Shown here: one piece after another, positions 1 to 7,973 of the stretch
How positions within the stretch are numbered: the stretch's first letter is position 1
Layout of the letters: each line of letters opens with the position of its first letter
Assembly (NCBI GenBank): GCA_034101475.1
Contig: JAXEJQ010000028.1
Coordinates: forward strand, 5,308-69,307
Direction of reading: 5' to 3'
DNA: 64,000 bases
Origin: Limivivens sp034101475
Lineage (GTDB): Bacteria > Bacillota > Clostridia > Lachnospirales > Lachnospiraceae
Notes under the pieces: model-generated
What the model was told of the DNA's origin: nothing
Databases searched by the model: none
What the model saw: only the letters and a program-made list of their open reading frames with translations
Translations under genes and position numbers: made by a program

Positions 1-1719
1 GTACAGAATCGGATTACGGGAAAGGCACAGTGGTCGGCCATGGGTTCCACGGCAAACATTACCGGGCGGTGCCTTGCCAAGAACCTGTCCGGTGAAAATG
101 CTCCTTACGGCGGCTGCCTTGGAACGGGTGTTGTCCGTCTGGCGGAGGATCTGAATGCGGGCCGTACGGGCCTGACGGAAGTTCAGGCGAAGGAAGCAGG
201 TTTCGATCCGGTCAGCATTACCTGTGTGACAGATGACAAAGCTCATTACTATCCGGGGGCCTCCAGCTTTGTGACGAAACTGATTGCGGACCGTGAAAGC
301 CACCGGCTGCTGGGCATTCAGGTGGTTGGCGCCGGGGCTGTGGATAAGATGGTGGACATTGCTGTAACAGGCATTTCCATGCAGGCAGCGGCGGAAGATT
401 TTGATACGATGGATTTTGCGTATGCGCCTCCGTTTTCCACGGCTATCCATCCCTTTGTTCAGGCCTGCTACATTCTGGAAAATAAACTCTCCGGCAGCTT
501 TGAGACCTTCACGCCGGCCGAGTATGCTGCTGGAGCAGCCAAAGGATATAAGGTGATCGATGTTCAGCCGGAAGCGAAGATTCCGGGAGCTGTCTGGGTG
601 AATCTGGCTGCAGTGAACGGACCTGTGGAGGGGCTTGGTCTGGATGACCGGCTTCTGCTGGTCTGCGCGAAAGGAAAACGCGGTTATTTCCTTCAGAATC
701 GGCTGAAAGCCTTCGGTTATACCAATACCCGTGTCCTGGAAGGCGGAGCTTTTGTCAATAAGGTAAAGGTTGTCTTTGAGGGCGGAAAGCTGCCGCCTGC
801 GGAGATCAGGCGCGTCAAGGGACTGGGATGCCTCCAGGATAAGCGTTATCCGGATGTTTTCAATATCCGTGTTATTACACGGAACGGCAAGATTACCACG
901 GAAGAGCACCGGTCCATTGCGGAAGCTGCAGAAAAATTCGGCACCGGCGAGGTTACGATGACCACCCGTCTGACGCTGGAAATTCAGGGCGTTCATTACG
1001 ATGATATTCCGGCTGCCATTGCGTTTCTGAAGGACCGCGGACTTGAAACCGGCGGTACCGGAAGCCTGGTACGCCCGGTGGTTTCCTGTAAGGGAACAAC
1101 CTGCCAGTATGGACTTTTGGATTCCTATGGTCTGTCTGAAAAGCTTCACGAACGGTTCTATCTGGGTTATCACGGCGTGACACTGCCTCACAAATTTAAA
1201 ATCGCGGTAGGCGGCTGTCCCAACAACTGCGTGAAGCCGGATCTGAATGATCTGGGCATCATTGGTCAGAGAGTTCCCATGGTGGATTATACCAAATGCC
1301 GGGGCTGCAAAAAGTGTCAGGTTGAGGCCAACTGTCCGGTTCATGTGGCGAATGTGGTGGACGGAAAAATTCAGATTGATCCGGAAGCCTGCAATAACTG
1401 CGGCCGCTGCCGCGGAAAATGTCCCTTCGGCGCACTGGAGGAATATCAGGAGGGCTATAAGATCTATATTGGAGGACGCTGGGGAAAGAAGACTGCCAAC
1501 GGAAGACCTCTGAACCGGATTTTCACCTCTGAAGAGGAAGTGCTGGATATGGTGGAAAAGGCAATCCTGCTCTTCCGGGATGAGGGAGTGTCCGGTGAGC
1601 GTTTTGCGGATACCATCCAGAGACTCGGCTTTGACTATGTGGAGGACAAGCTGCTGAACATGCAGATGGATAAATCTGCTGTCTTAAATAAGAATGTCAC
1701 AGGCGGAGCCACCTGCTAG
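1..1719 (+). CDS. FAD/NAD disulfide oxidoreductase - rhodanese - siroheme sulfite/nitrite reductase fusion (5' end outside window)
   Basis: The reading frame is open from the first base, so the N-terminal FAD and NAD binding part lies outside the window. Of the 572 codons visible, about 1-165 match the end and dimerisation domain of NADH oxidase / CoA-disulfide reductase-type flavoproteins. Codons 165-255 form a rhodanese domain with a candidate catalytic cysteine (codon 222, in a VCAKGKRG loop). Codons 260-430 form a siroheme/4Fe-4S reductase domain with cysteines at 363/368 and 406/410. Codons about 430-480 hold two ferredoxin-type clusters (CRGCKKC and CNNCGRC). Such a fusion would pass electrons from NAD(P)H through FAD and Fe-S clusters to siroheme, presumably reducing sulfite, polysulfide-derived sulfur or nitrite in the cytoplasm. 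The substrate is not determinable here. The first cysteine pair is C-X4-C, where C-X5-C is usual. Confidence 0.85.
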   Translation, partial: VQNRITGKAQWSAMGSTANITGRCLAKNLSGENAPYGGCLGTGVVRLAEDLNAGRTGLTEVQAKEAGFDPVSITCVTDDKAHYYPGASSFVTKLIADRESHRLLGIQVVGAGAVDKMVDIAVTGISMQAAAEDFDTMDFAYAPPFSTAIHPFVQACYILENKLSGSFETFTPAEYAAGAAKGYKVIDVQPEAKIPGAVWVNLAAVNGPVEGLGLDDRLLLVCAKGKRGYFLQNRLKAFGYTNTRVLEGGAFVNKVKVVFEGGKLPPAEIRRVKGLGCLQDKRYPDVFNIRVITRNGKITTEEHRSIAEAAEKFGTGEVTMTTRLTLEIQGVHYDDIPAAIAFLKDRGLETGGTGSLVRPVVSCKGTTCQYGLLDSYGLSEKLHERFYLGYHGVTLPHKFKIAVGGCPNNCVKPDLNDLGIIGQRVPMVDYTKCRGCKKCQVEANCPVHVANVVDGKIQIDPEACNNCGRCRGKCPFGALEEYQEGYKIYIGGRWGKKTANGRPLNRIFTSEEEVLDMVEKAILLFRDEGVSGERFADTIQRLGFDYVEDKLLNMQMDKSAVLNKNVTGGATC

Positions 1720-1798
1720 TATAACCCACACAAAATAACCTTTTGGTTCACTGGTCTGTTTTCCCGGTAGCACAGGTGTAAAATCGGAGAAAAAACAG

Positions 1799-1827
1799 TT
1801 GCTTTTTCCTGATATCCGTGCTATAAT
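1799..1827 (+). promoter_or_regulatory. Sigma-A type promoter for rpmE
   Basis: TTGCTT at 1799-1804 and a perfect TATAAT at 1822-1827 are separated by 17 bases. The site lies about 40 bases upstream of the rpmE start, with a strong purine-rich ribosome site in between. Confidence 0.75.
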
Positions 1828-1869
1828 TCAATAGCTGTTTTAGAAGCGAAGGAAGAAGAGGTGAAAATC

Positions 1870-2079
1870 ATGAAAGAAGGAATCCATCCGGCGTATCATC
1901 AGGCAACGGTTACCTGCAACTGCGGAAATACATTCGTAACCGGTTCTACAAAGAAAGATATCCATGTAGAAATTTGTTCCAAATGCCATTCATTCTACAC
2001 TGGACAGCAGAAGGCTGCTCAGGCTCGTGGACGTATTGATAAATTCAACAAGAAATATGGTCTTGGTGGAAACAAATAA
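1870..2079 (+). CDS. rpmE: 50S ribosomal protein L31
   Basis: This 69-residue protein matches L31 of the zinc-binding type: it begins MKEGIHPAYH, and has Cys pairs in TCNCG and CSKCH that would hold a zinc ion. L31 sits on the large subunit at the inter-subunit bridge. An in-frame GTG at 1861 is part of the GAGGTG ribosome site, so the ATG at 1870 is the better start. The gene is monocistronic, between a good promoter and a strong terminator. In the zinc-responsive scheme known in Bacillus, a Cys-containing L31 is the form used under zinc sufficiency. No Cys-less paralogue is in the window. Confidence 0.96.
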   Translation: MKEGIHPAYHQATVTCNCGNTFVTGSTKKDIHVEICSKCHSFYTGQQKAAQARGRIDKFNKKYGLGGNK

Positions 2080-2090
2080 GTCTGTGATTG

Positions 2091-2123
2091 ACAGGTTGAG
2101 GTTGAAAGACCTCAACCTGTTTT
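2091..2123 (+). terminator. Rho-independent terminator after rpmE
   Basis: A perfect 12-bp stem (2091-2102 with 2109-2120) closes a TGAAAG loop and is followed by a short T run. Confidence 0.85.
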
Positions 2124-2130
2124 GCTATAC

Positions 2131-2159
2131 TTGCAAGAGGCGTTTTCTTCTGGTATACT
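2131..2159 (+). promoter_or_regulatory. Sigma-A type promoter for the DUF1385-prmC-prfA operon
   Basis: TTGCAA (2131-2136) and TATACT (2154-2159) are spaced by exactly 17 bases, and start just after the rpmE terminator. Confidence 0.75.
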
Positions 2160-2231
2160 AAAGAAAATTCTGTTTGCTTTGCAGCAGACGCGATACAGTT
2201 CGATACCGTTATTGAAAGAGGAGATGAAAAA

Positions 2232-3248
2232 ATGAAATCATCGAATATCGGCGGGCAGGCCGTTATGGAAGGCATCATGATGAAAAGCGGCGACGATTAT
2301 GCCGTAGCTGTCCGCAAGCCGGATAAAGAGATTGAGGTCAAGGTCAGTACCTACAGCAACTTTATCAAAAAGCATAAAACGTTTTTTTCCCTTCCCATTG
2401 TCCGGGGTGTTTTTAATTTTGTGGATTCACTGGTTCTGGGAATGTCCTGTCTGACCTGGTCCGCGAACTTCGCTCTGGAGGATGCGGAGGAAGAGGAGCC
2501 CGGAAAGGTGGAAAAGGCCCTGGACAAGGCCACCAATGGGAAGACCAATGATCTGCTGCTGGGTCTTACCGTGGCGTTTTCCATTGTGATGTCCGTGGCG
2601 ATTTTCATAATGCTGCCTTATTTTATATCCATTCTGCTGCGGAAGGTGACGGATTCCACTACACTGATCACTCTGGCAGAGGGCGTGATCCGTATTCTGA
2701 TCTTTATGGGCTATATTATTCTGATTTCCAGAATGAAGGATATTCAGCGGGTCTTCATGTACCATGGGGCGGAACACAAATGTATCAACTGCATTGAGCA
2801 TGGTCTGGACCTGACGGTGGAGAACGTCATGAAAAGCTCCAAGGAGCACAAACGCTGCGGAACCAGCTTTATGCTGATCGTTATGGTGATCAGTGTTATT
2901 TTCTTCCTGTTTATCCGGGTAGAATCCCCGGTATGGAGGATTATCAGCAGACTGCTGCTGATTCCGGTGATTGCCGGCGTGTCCTATGAGTTCATCCGTC
3001 TGGCAGGAAACAGTGACAATAAATTCGTCAATCTTCTGAGCAAGCCGGGCATGGGGATGCAGCACCTGACCACCAAGGAGCCCACACCGGATATGGTGGA
3101 AGTGGCCATTGCGGCGGTGGAGGCCGTTTTTGACTGGAAGGCTTATCTGACCGAGAATTTCGGGAAGACTTATCCGGAGGAGGAAATGCAGAAAAAAACA
3201 GCCGCTTCTGCTTCCGAAGAGACGAAAGCAGCCGGTGCGGCCATATGA
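2232..3248 (+). CDS. DUF1385 family membrane protein (YqhQ-like)
   Basis: The 338-residue product begins with the family signature IGGQAVMEGIMM. It has hydrophobic segments at about residues 110-140, 150-170 and 210-250, and a conserved MYHGAEHKCINCIE block that looks like a metal or redox site (His, Glu, two Cys). The function of DUF1385 is not established. In Gram-positive genomes it very often lies, as here, just before prmC and prfA, which suggests co-expression with translation termination genes but not necessarily a shared job. The stop codon overlaps the next start by four bases (ATGA), so translation is probably coupled. A GAGGAG site precedes the ATG. Confidence 0.9.
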   Translation: MKSSNIGGQAVMEGIMMKSGDDYAVAVRKPDKEIEVKVSTYSNFIKKHKTFFSLPIVRGVFNFVDSLVLGMSCLTWSANFALEDAEEEEPGKVEKALDKATNGKTNDLLLGLTVAFSIVMSVAIFIMLPYFISILLRKVTDSTTLITLAEGVIRILIFMGYIILISRMKDIQRVFMYHGAEHKCINCIEHGLDLTVENVMKSSKEHKRCGTSFMLIVMVISVIFFLFIRVESPVWRIISRLLLIPVIAGVSYEFIRLAGNSDNKFVNLLSKPGMGMQHLTTKEPTPDMVEVAIAAVEAVFDWKAYLTENFGKTYPEEEMQKKTAASASEETKAAGAAI

Positions 3249-4117
3249 CCTATCGGCAGGCTTTGAAACAGGGGGAAGCCCTGTTGGAAGAAAAGCAGGT
3301 ACCGGACGCCGGGACAGACGCCTGGTACCTGCTGGAATATACGCTGAAAAGCGCCGGAGAGAAACGGGCAGACCGCACCTGGTATTTTCTCCATGAGTCC
3401 GAGGAGATTCCGAAGGAACGCCTGACAGCTTATCAGGAGCTGCTGGAGCAGCGTGGCAGACGTATTCCGCTGCAGCATCTGACCGGTGAGCAGGAGTTCA
3501 TGGGGATTCCCTTTCTGGTAAATGAACAGGTACTGATTCCCAGACAGGACACCGAGACCCTGGTGGAGGAGTCCCTGCGGATTCTGCGTCCCGGGATGGA
3601 GGTGCTGGATGTCTGCACCGGTTCCGGGTGCATTATCATCAGTCTGGCGAAGCTGAAAGAAGGCATTGCCGCCTCGGCGTCGGACCTGTCGGAGGAAGCT
3701 CTGGAGACTGCCCGGGAAAATGACAGAAGGCAGCAGACCGGGGTGCGGTTTTTCCGGGGAGATCTGTTTGAAGCAGTGGAGGGAACCTATGATGTGATTG
3801 TGTCCAACCCGCCCTATATTCCCACACAGACCATTGAAACGCTGATGGAGGAGGTGCGGCTTTATGAGCCCAGGCTGGCATTGGACGGACGGGAGGATGG
3901 CCTGTATTTTTACCGGCGTCTGGCGGCTGAGAGCCGGAATTATTTAAAGCCCGGGGGACACCTGCTTCTGGAGATCGGCGCCGATCAGGGAGAAGATGTG
4001 AAAAACCTGCTGAAGCAAGCAGGCTTTTGTAATGTATCAGTAAAAAAGGATCTGGCGGGCCGGGACCGCGTGGCGGCAGGAGAACGCCCAACAGCAGGAG
4101 GAAAGAAAGATGTTTGA
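3245..4117 (+). CDS. prmC: Peptide chain release factor N5-glutamine methyltransferase
   Basis: The 290-residue protein is PrmC/HemK: an N-terminal helical domain (about 1-85), then a class I SAM-dependent methyltransferase with the SAM loop VLDVCTGSGCI (about 120-130) and the catalytic NPPY motif at about 188-191. It methylates the glutamine of the GGQ loop in RF1 and RF2, both encoded in this window (prfA directly downstream, prfB at 54241). It overlaps DUF1385 by four bases and prfA by eight, which points to translational coupling. Confidence 0.95.
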   Translation: MTYRQALKQGEALLEEKQVPDAGTDAWYLLEYTLKSAGEKRADRTWYFLHESEEIPKERLTAYQELLEQRGRRIPLQHLTGEQEFMGIPFLVNEQVLIPRQDTETLVEESLRILRPGMEVLDVCTGSGCIIISLAKLKEGIAASASDLSEEALETARENDRRQQTGVRFFRGDLFEAVEGTYDVIVSNPPYIPTQTIETLMEEVRLYEPRLALDGREDGLYFYRRLAAESRNYLKPGGHLLLEIGADQGEDVKNLLKQAGFCNVSVKKDLAGRDRVAAGERPTAGGKKDV

Positions 4118-5180
4118 TAGACTGGAAGATCTGGTAATCCGGTTCGAAGAGATTATGAGCGAATTGAATGAACCTTCGGTAGTCAATGACCAGGGGCGTT
4201 TCCAGAAGCTGATGAAGGAGCAGAGCGATCTGCAGCCCCTGGTGGACGCCTATAAGGAGTATAAAGGCTGCAGGCAGACCGTGGAGGACAGCGTTTCCAT
4301 GCTGAGTGAGGAATCCGACGAGGAGATGCGGGAAATGCTCAAGGAAGAATTGAATGAGGCCAAGGACCGGATCGAGGAGCTGGAGCATGAATTGAAAATT
4401 CTGCTTCTGCCAAAGGATCCCAATGACGATAAAAACGTTATTGTGGAGATCCGTGCAGGGGCAGGCGGAGACGAGGCAGCCCTGTTCGCGGCCGAGGTTT
4501 ACCGGATGTATGTGAAATACGCCGAAACCCGCCGTTGGCGTACGGAGATGATGAGCCTGAATGAGAACGGCATCGGCGGCTTCAAGGAGGTCACCTTTAT
4601 GATCACCGGCCAGGGCGCTTATTCCAGGCTGAAGTATGAGAGTGGTGTTCACCGGGTACAGCGTGTGCCGGAAACGGAGTCCGGCGGACGGATTCACACC
4701 TCCACCATCACCGTGGCGATTATGCCGGAGGCCGAGGAGATTGACTTCCATCTGGATCTGAATGATTGTAAATTCGATGTGTTCCGGGCTTCCGGAAACG
4801 GCGGTCAGTGCGTAAACACCACAGACTCTGCGGTGCGTCTGACCCATATTCCCACCGGAATCGTGATTTCCTGCCAGGATGAGAAGTCACAGCTTAAGAA
4901 TAAGGATAAAGCGCTGAAAATTCTGCGCTCCCGTCTGTATGAGATGGAGCTGGCAAAGCAGCACGATGCGGAGGCGGAGGAGCGCAAAAGCCAGATTGGT
5001 ACCGGGGACCGTTCGGAGAAGATCCGAACCTACAACTTTCCCCAGGGCCGCGTGACGGAGCACCGGATTAAGCTGACTCTGTATAAGATCGACAATGTGA
5101 TGAACGGCGATCTGGATGAGATTATTGACAGCCTGATTGCAGCCGACCAGGCGGCAAAGCTGGCGAAAATGAACGAATAG
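4110..5180 (+). CDS. prfA: Peptide chain release factor 1
   Basis: This 356-residue protein is RF1, which reads UAA/UAG and triggers peptidyl-tRNA hydrolysis. The GGQ catalytic tripeptide is at residues 231-233 within ASGNGGQCVNTTDSAVR, and the conserved RAGAGGDEAALFA block lies at about 115-127. Length and motif position match the family. It is the last gene of the operon and overlaps prmC, the enzyme that methylates its GGQ glutamine. Confidence 0.97.
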   Translation: MFDRLEDLVIRFEEIMSELNEPSVVNDQGRFQKLMKEQSDLQPLVDAYKEYKGCRQTVEDSVSMLSEESDEEMREMLKEELNEAKDRIEELEHELKILLLPKDPNDDKNVIVEIRAGAGGDEAALFAAEVYRMYVKYAETRRWRTEMMSLNENGIGGFKEVTFMITGQGAYSRLKYESGVHRVQRVPETESGGRIHTSTITVAIMPEAEEIDFHLDLNDCKFDVFRASGNGGQCVNTTDSAVRLTHIPTGIVISCQDEKSQLKNKDKALKILRSRLYEMELAKQHDAEAEERKSQIGTGDRSEKIRTYNFPQGRVTEHRIKLTLYKIDNVMNGDLDEIIDSLIAADQAAKLAKMNE

Positions 5181-5275
5181 ATGATCCGGCACAGAGATGC
5201 GCGGAGGATTCCGGAAGAGGAAGAAGGAATATACCGCACAGACAGAACGGAAGCGAAAGATAAGGAGACACAGGC

Positions 5276-5302
5276 AGGAGCCGGATTGTGGCTCCTTATT
5301 TT
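5276..5302 (+). terminator. Terminator of the DUF1385-prmC-prfA operon
   Basis: AGGAGCC (5276-5282) pairs with GGCTCCT (5290-5296) around a 7-base loop and is followed by TATTTTAT. The sequence merges directly into the repeat region that follows. Confidence 0.7.
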
Positions 5303-5303
5303 A

Positions 5304-5352
5304 TAATGAGCTGCCGGCAAATGAGCCTGCCGTCGATTTTTCCATGCTGCGC
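5304..5352 (+). repeat. Intergenic repeat module R3, copy 1
   Basis: This AATGAGCTGCCGGCAAATG-type block continues into CCGTCGATTTTTCCATGCTG. The same block recurs in reverse at 33563-33615, and its first 20 bases recur at about 18987. With the R1 hairpin it fills most of the 341-base gap between prfA and the AraC-type gene. No credible ORF was found there apart from a low-quality frame running through the repeat. Confidence 0.65.
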
Positions 5353-5384
5353 GCTTCCGGAATCGACGAAAACATTCGCGATTC

Positions 5385-5496
5385 GCTCATGTTTCTGCGA
5401 AAAATGGCTGCTTGCTTATGTTTTGCGGGATTCATAGACAGGAATATCCATGTTGGCACGGATTTTTCTGTCTATTTGTCCCCTGGCTCTTGTAAT
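5385..5496 (+). repeat. Intergenic hairpin repeat R1, copy A
   Basis: A 16-position stem (5434-5449 with 5460-5475) closes a 10-base loop, with one mismatch and one G-U pair. It is flanked on the left by ATGTTTTGCGGG-like sequence and on the right by TGTCCCCTGGCTC. Copies B (35180-35300) and C (49628-49700, reversed) share both flanks and the loop pattern TGnnnGCA, while the stems differ by compensating changes. Confidence 0.75.
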
Positions 5497-5521
5497 GACG
5501 GAAGGAAAGAGGGTGTGAGAA

Positions 5522-6739
5522 GTGGCAGATATCTATTCCAGAATGCGGATCCTGACGGGGGTGGATCTGTTTGAATGGCGGGAAGGCGAAGAAGAAAGGA
5601 TTTCCGAAGAAAAGGGGATTTTTCCGGATAATCCCCTTCTGTCCTGTCCTAAGCTGCGGCAGGAGCTTATGGAACGTGCCGGGAGACAGGAGCCTCCGGT
5701 TCTGTACCGGGACAGCCAGGGGGTTTACTTTGGCTGTCAGAAGAACAGCGCAGAGGGAGAGGAGTATCTGTTCTGGGGCCCTATGTGCCCCACGGAGCTT
5801 TCCTATGTGGAGATTCATCGCTTTTATAAAAGGTATCAGATAGCTGCGGCGCAGGAGAGGCATCCGTCCCGTCTTTCTTTTGAACGGATTCTGGCGCTGA
5901 CGGCCGCGGTCAGCCTTCTGGATCCGGGACAAGCCTGGAGCGACAGCGAGCTGATCAAGGCAAACGGCCTGACACCTGCTGATCTGAAAAATCTGGAGCG
6001 TGAGAAGACCAGCCGGGTGATCCAGGATACCTATGAGGAATTCTCCCACCACACCTATCTGGAGGAACAGCGGACACTGGCCTGTGTCCGGGACGGGAAG
6101 CTTCAGGAAGTGGAGGAATATATGGACAGGCTTTCTCAGGCGGCGGGGAAGCTTTCTTCCACTGCCTTCAATCACAATAAAAACCTGGCGATCTGCGCCA
6201 TTACCCTGGCTACACGGGCAGCGATCGAAGGAGGCGCGGCACCTGCGGAGGCCTATCGGGTCAGCGATATTTACATCAATATTCTGGACCGTTGTACAGA
6301 GCTTTCCGAGATTCTGGAATGTCGGAAAAAAAGTATGTATGAGCTGACAAAGATGGCGGCAGGAGCGCGGGAAGAAAGGATCCGTTCCAGCTATGTGGAG
6401 CAGTGCCGGGATTATATCCATAAAAACTATTTCCGGAAAATGCATCTTTCGGAGATTGCCCGGGCCATCGGCATCAGTGAAAGCTATCTGTCCAGAAGCT
6501 TTGCCCGGGAAGAGAAAATGACGATTCAGGAGTATATCCGCAAAGTCCGTGTGGAGCGGGCGGAAAATCTGTTGAAATATTCGGAGGCTTCTCTTTCGGA
6601 AATCAGTGATTACGTGGGATTTTCTTCTCAGAGCCATTTCGGGGAGAGCTTTCGGGAGCAGAAGGGGATGACGCCGGGGCAGTACCGGGAGCGGTATAAA
6701 CGGACGGTGTTCAGCAGCCGGGAAACGAAAGGCCATTGA
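5522..6739 (+). CDS. AraC-family transcriptional regulator
   Basis: The 405-residue protein ends in a typical AraC double helix-turn-helix domain (about residues 300-395: IHKNYFRKMHLSEIARAIG, then SEISDYVGFSSQSHFGESFR). The N-terminal 280 residues are a sensor part I could not assign to a named family. No membrane segment is seen, so it probably binds a cytoplasmic sugar signal. The start is a GTG preceded by an AGAGGG site. It lies upstream of a transporter stub, a ROK kinase and a GH1 glycosidase in the same direction, so it is probably the activator of that beta-glucoside locus. Confidence 0.88.
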   Translation: MADIYSRMRILTGVDLFEWREGEEERISEEKGIFPDNPLLSCPKLRQELMERAGRQEPPVLYRDSQGVYFGCQKNSAEGEEYLFWGPMCPTELSYVEIHRFYKRYQIAAAQERHPSRLSFERILALTAAVSLLDPGQAWSDSELIKANGLTPADLKNLEREKTSRVIQDTYEEFSHHTYLEEQRTLACVRDGKLQEVEEYMDRLSQAAGKLSSTAFNHNKNLAICAITLATRAAIEGGAAPAEAYRVSDIYINILDRCTELSEILECRKKSMYELTKMAAGAREERIRSSYVEQCRDYIHKNYFRKMHLSEIARAIGISESYLSRSFAREEKMTIQEYIRKVRVERAENLLKYSEASLSEISDYVGFSSQSHFGESFREQKGMTPGQYRERYKRTVFSSRETKGH

Positions 6740-6833
6740 AACGAAAAGGGGAGAAATCCATTCCAAATAAGACATAATTATGATAAAAAGAACAAAAATA
6801 TGATAAGAGAAATGGGCGAGACGCGGTAAAATA

Positions 6834-7013
6834 GCATCAGAAAGCAGGGGGAGCAAAAGAACTCCCCAGGCAATCACCATTGCATTCATTGTGGTTCCCA
6901 TTATCTGTAATCTCTGCAGCCTTGTGGTGATGTTCTTCTATGATCTGGATAAGACCTATCCGCAGATTAAGAAAGAAATTGATGAGAGACGGGCGGGAAT
7001 CCCACGAAAATAG
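6834..7013 (+). pseudogene. Remnant of a GPH-family sugar:cation symporter (C-terminal stub)
   Basis: The frame ending at the TAG of 7011-7013 encodes about 50 codons that look like the last transmembrane helix and tail of a MelB/GPH-type symporter: TPQAITIAFIVVP, then IICNLCSLVVMFFY, then DLDKTYPQIKKEIDERR. The FY-LD--Y--I---I--RR tail is characteristic of that family. The frame closes at a stop near 6800 and has no proper start. The other roughly 400 codons are absent. A GGGGGAG motif at 6847 may be the original ribosome site, placing a deletion junction near 6855-6862. The stub sits where a transporter would be expected, between the regulator and the ROK/GH1 pair. Confidence 0.7.
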
Positions 7014-7040
7014 AAACGGGAATATGGGAGGGTGATACAA

Positions 7041-7973
7041 ATGAAGCAGTATCTTGTTTTTGACGCGGGGGGCACCTTTATTAAATATGCCCTGATGAAT
7101 GAGAGGGCGGAAATTCTGGAGAAGGACAAGGTTCCCACCCCTTATTACGAAGATCATGTGAAAGAGGACTTTTATCGGGCGCTGGATCCGGTGGTGGATA
7201 CATACCGGGAGCGGATCGCCGGGATTGCCATCAGTATGCCGGGAATGCTGGACAGTCGGAAGGGATACTGCTATTCCGCGGGTTATCTGGCCTATCTGGC
7301 GGGTTCTGCCGTGGCTCCGGAGCTGGAGGAGCGGTTCAGTCTTCCGGTAACCATCGAGAATGATGGGAAGAGCGCTGCCCAGGCAGAACTCTGGAAGGGC
7401 AGCCTGAAGGGATATGAAAATGGCGCTGTGGTGGTTCTGGGAACCGGCGTAGGAGGCGGGATTGTGCTGAACGGAAAGGTATACCGCGGAAATCATTTTA
7501 CTGCCGGAGAATACAGCTATGTGCTGGCAGATCCCAACCGGAAGTATGAGATGGCCGGTTTCTGGGGAATCTCCGGAGGAAGTCCGGGACTGGCCCAGAG
7601 TGTGGCCGCAGTCACCGGAGAGGATCCGGACACCTTAAACGGGCTGATTATTTTTGAACGGGCCAATGCCGGGGACGAGAAGACTCTTCAGGGACTGCGG
7701 AACTTCACAGATGATCTGGCCATACAGATTTACAACCTGCATATGATCCTGGATCTGGATATCATTGCACTGGGAGGCGGAATCAGCCAGCAGCCTCTGC
7801 TGCTTTCTCTCACCCGCGGCAGTCTGGAGGAGCTGGCGGAGAAAAATCCCCTGAAGGCGATCAGTCCCTATATCCCGAAACCGCAGGTGGTTACCTGTAC
7901 GTTTTATAATGACGCCAATCTGATCGGCGCTCTGTATCACTATCTGACTCTGAAAGCAGGAGGAATCAACTGA
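7041..7973 (+). CDS. ROK-family sugar kinase (probable beta-glucoside or hexose kinase)
   Basis: This 310-residue ROK protein has the N-terminal phosphate-binding motif VFDAGGTFIKYA, the LGTGVGGGI loop at about 135-143, and ALGGGIS near residue 240. The usual ROK zinc motif (CxCGxxGCxE) is absent, as in BglK-like kinases. No DNA-binding domain is attached, so it is a kinase rather than a repressor. The ATG at 7041 has GGGAGG eight bases upstream; an in-frame GTG at 7032 overlaps that site and is unlikely. Its stop overlaps the GH1 start (TGATG). It would phosphorylate an incoming beta-glucoside so that the GH1 enzyme can cleave it; the exact sugar is inferred. Confidence 0.85.
   Translation: MKQYLVFDAGGTFIKYALMNERAEILEKDKVPTPYYEDHVKEDFYRALDPVVDTYRERIAGIAISMPGMLDSRKGYCYSAGYLAYLAGSAVAPELEERFSLPVTIENDGKSAAQAELWKGSLKGYENGAVVVLGTGVGGGIVLNGKVYRGNHFTAGEYSYVLADPNRKYEMAGFWGISGGSPGLAQSVAAVTGEDPDTLNGLIIFERANAGDEKTLQGLRNFTDDLAIQIYNLHMILDLDIIALGGGISQQPLLLSLTRGSLEELAEKNPLKAISPYIPKPQVVTCTFYNDANLIGALYHYLTLKAGGIN

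Noticed and set aside
5197..5574. 125-codon frame between prfA and the AraC gene
   Set aside because: It starts in the prfA trailer, crosses a terminator and repeats R3 and R1, and ends inside the next gene.
6740..6833. ATATGATAA-type direct repeat as an AraC binding site
   Set aside because: Two AT-rich half matches are too weak to support an operator without comparison to other strains.
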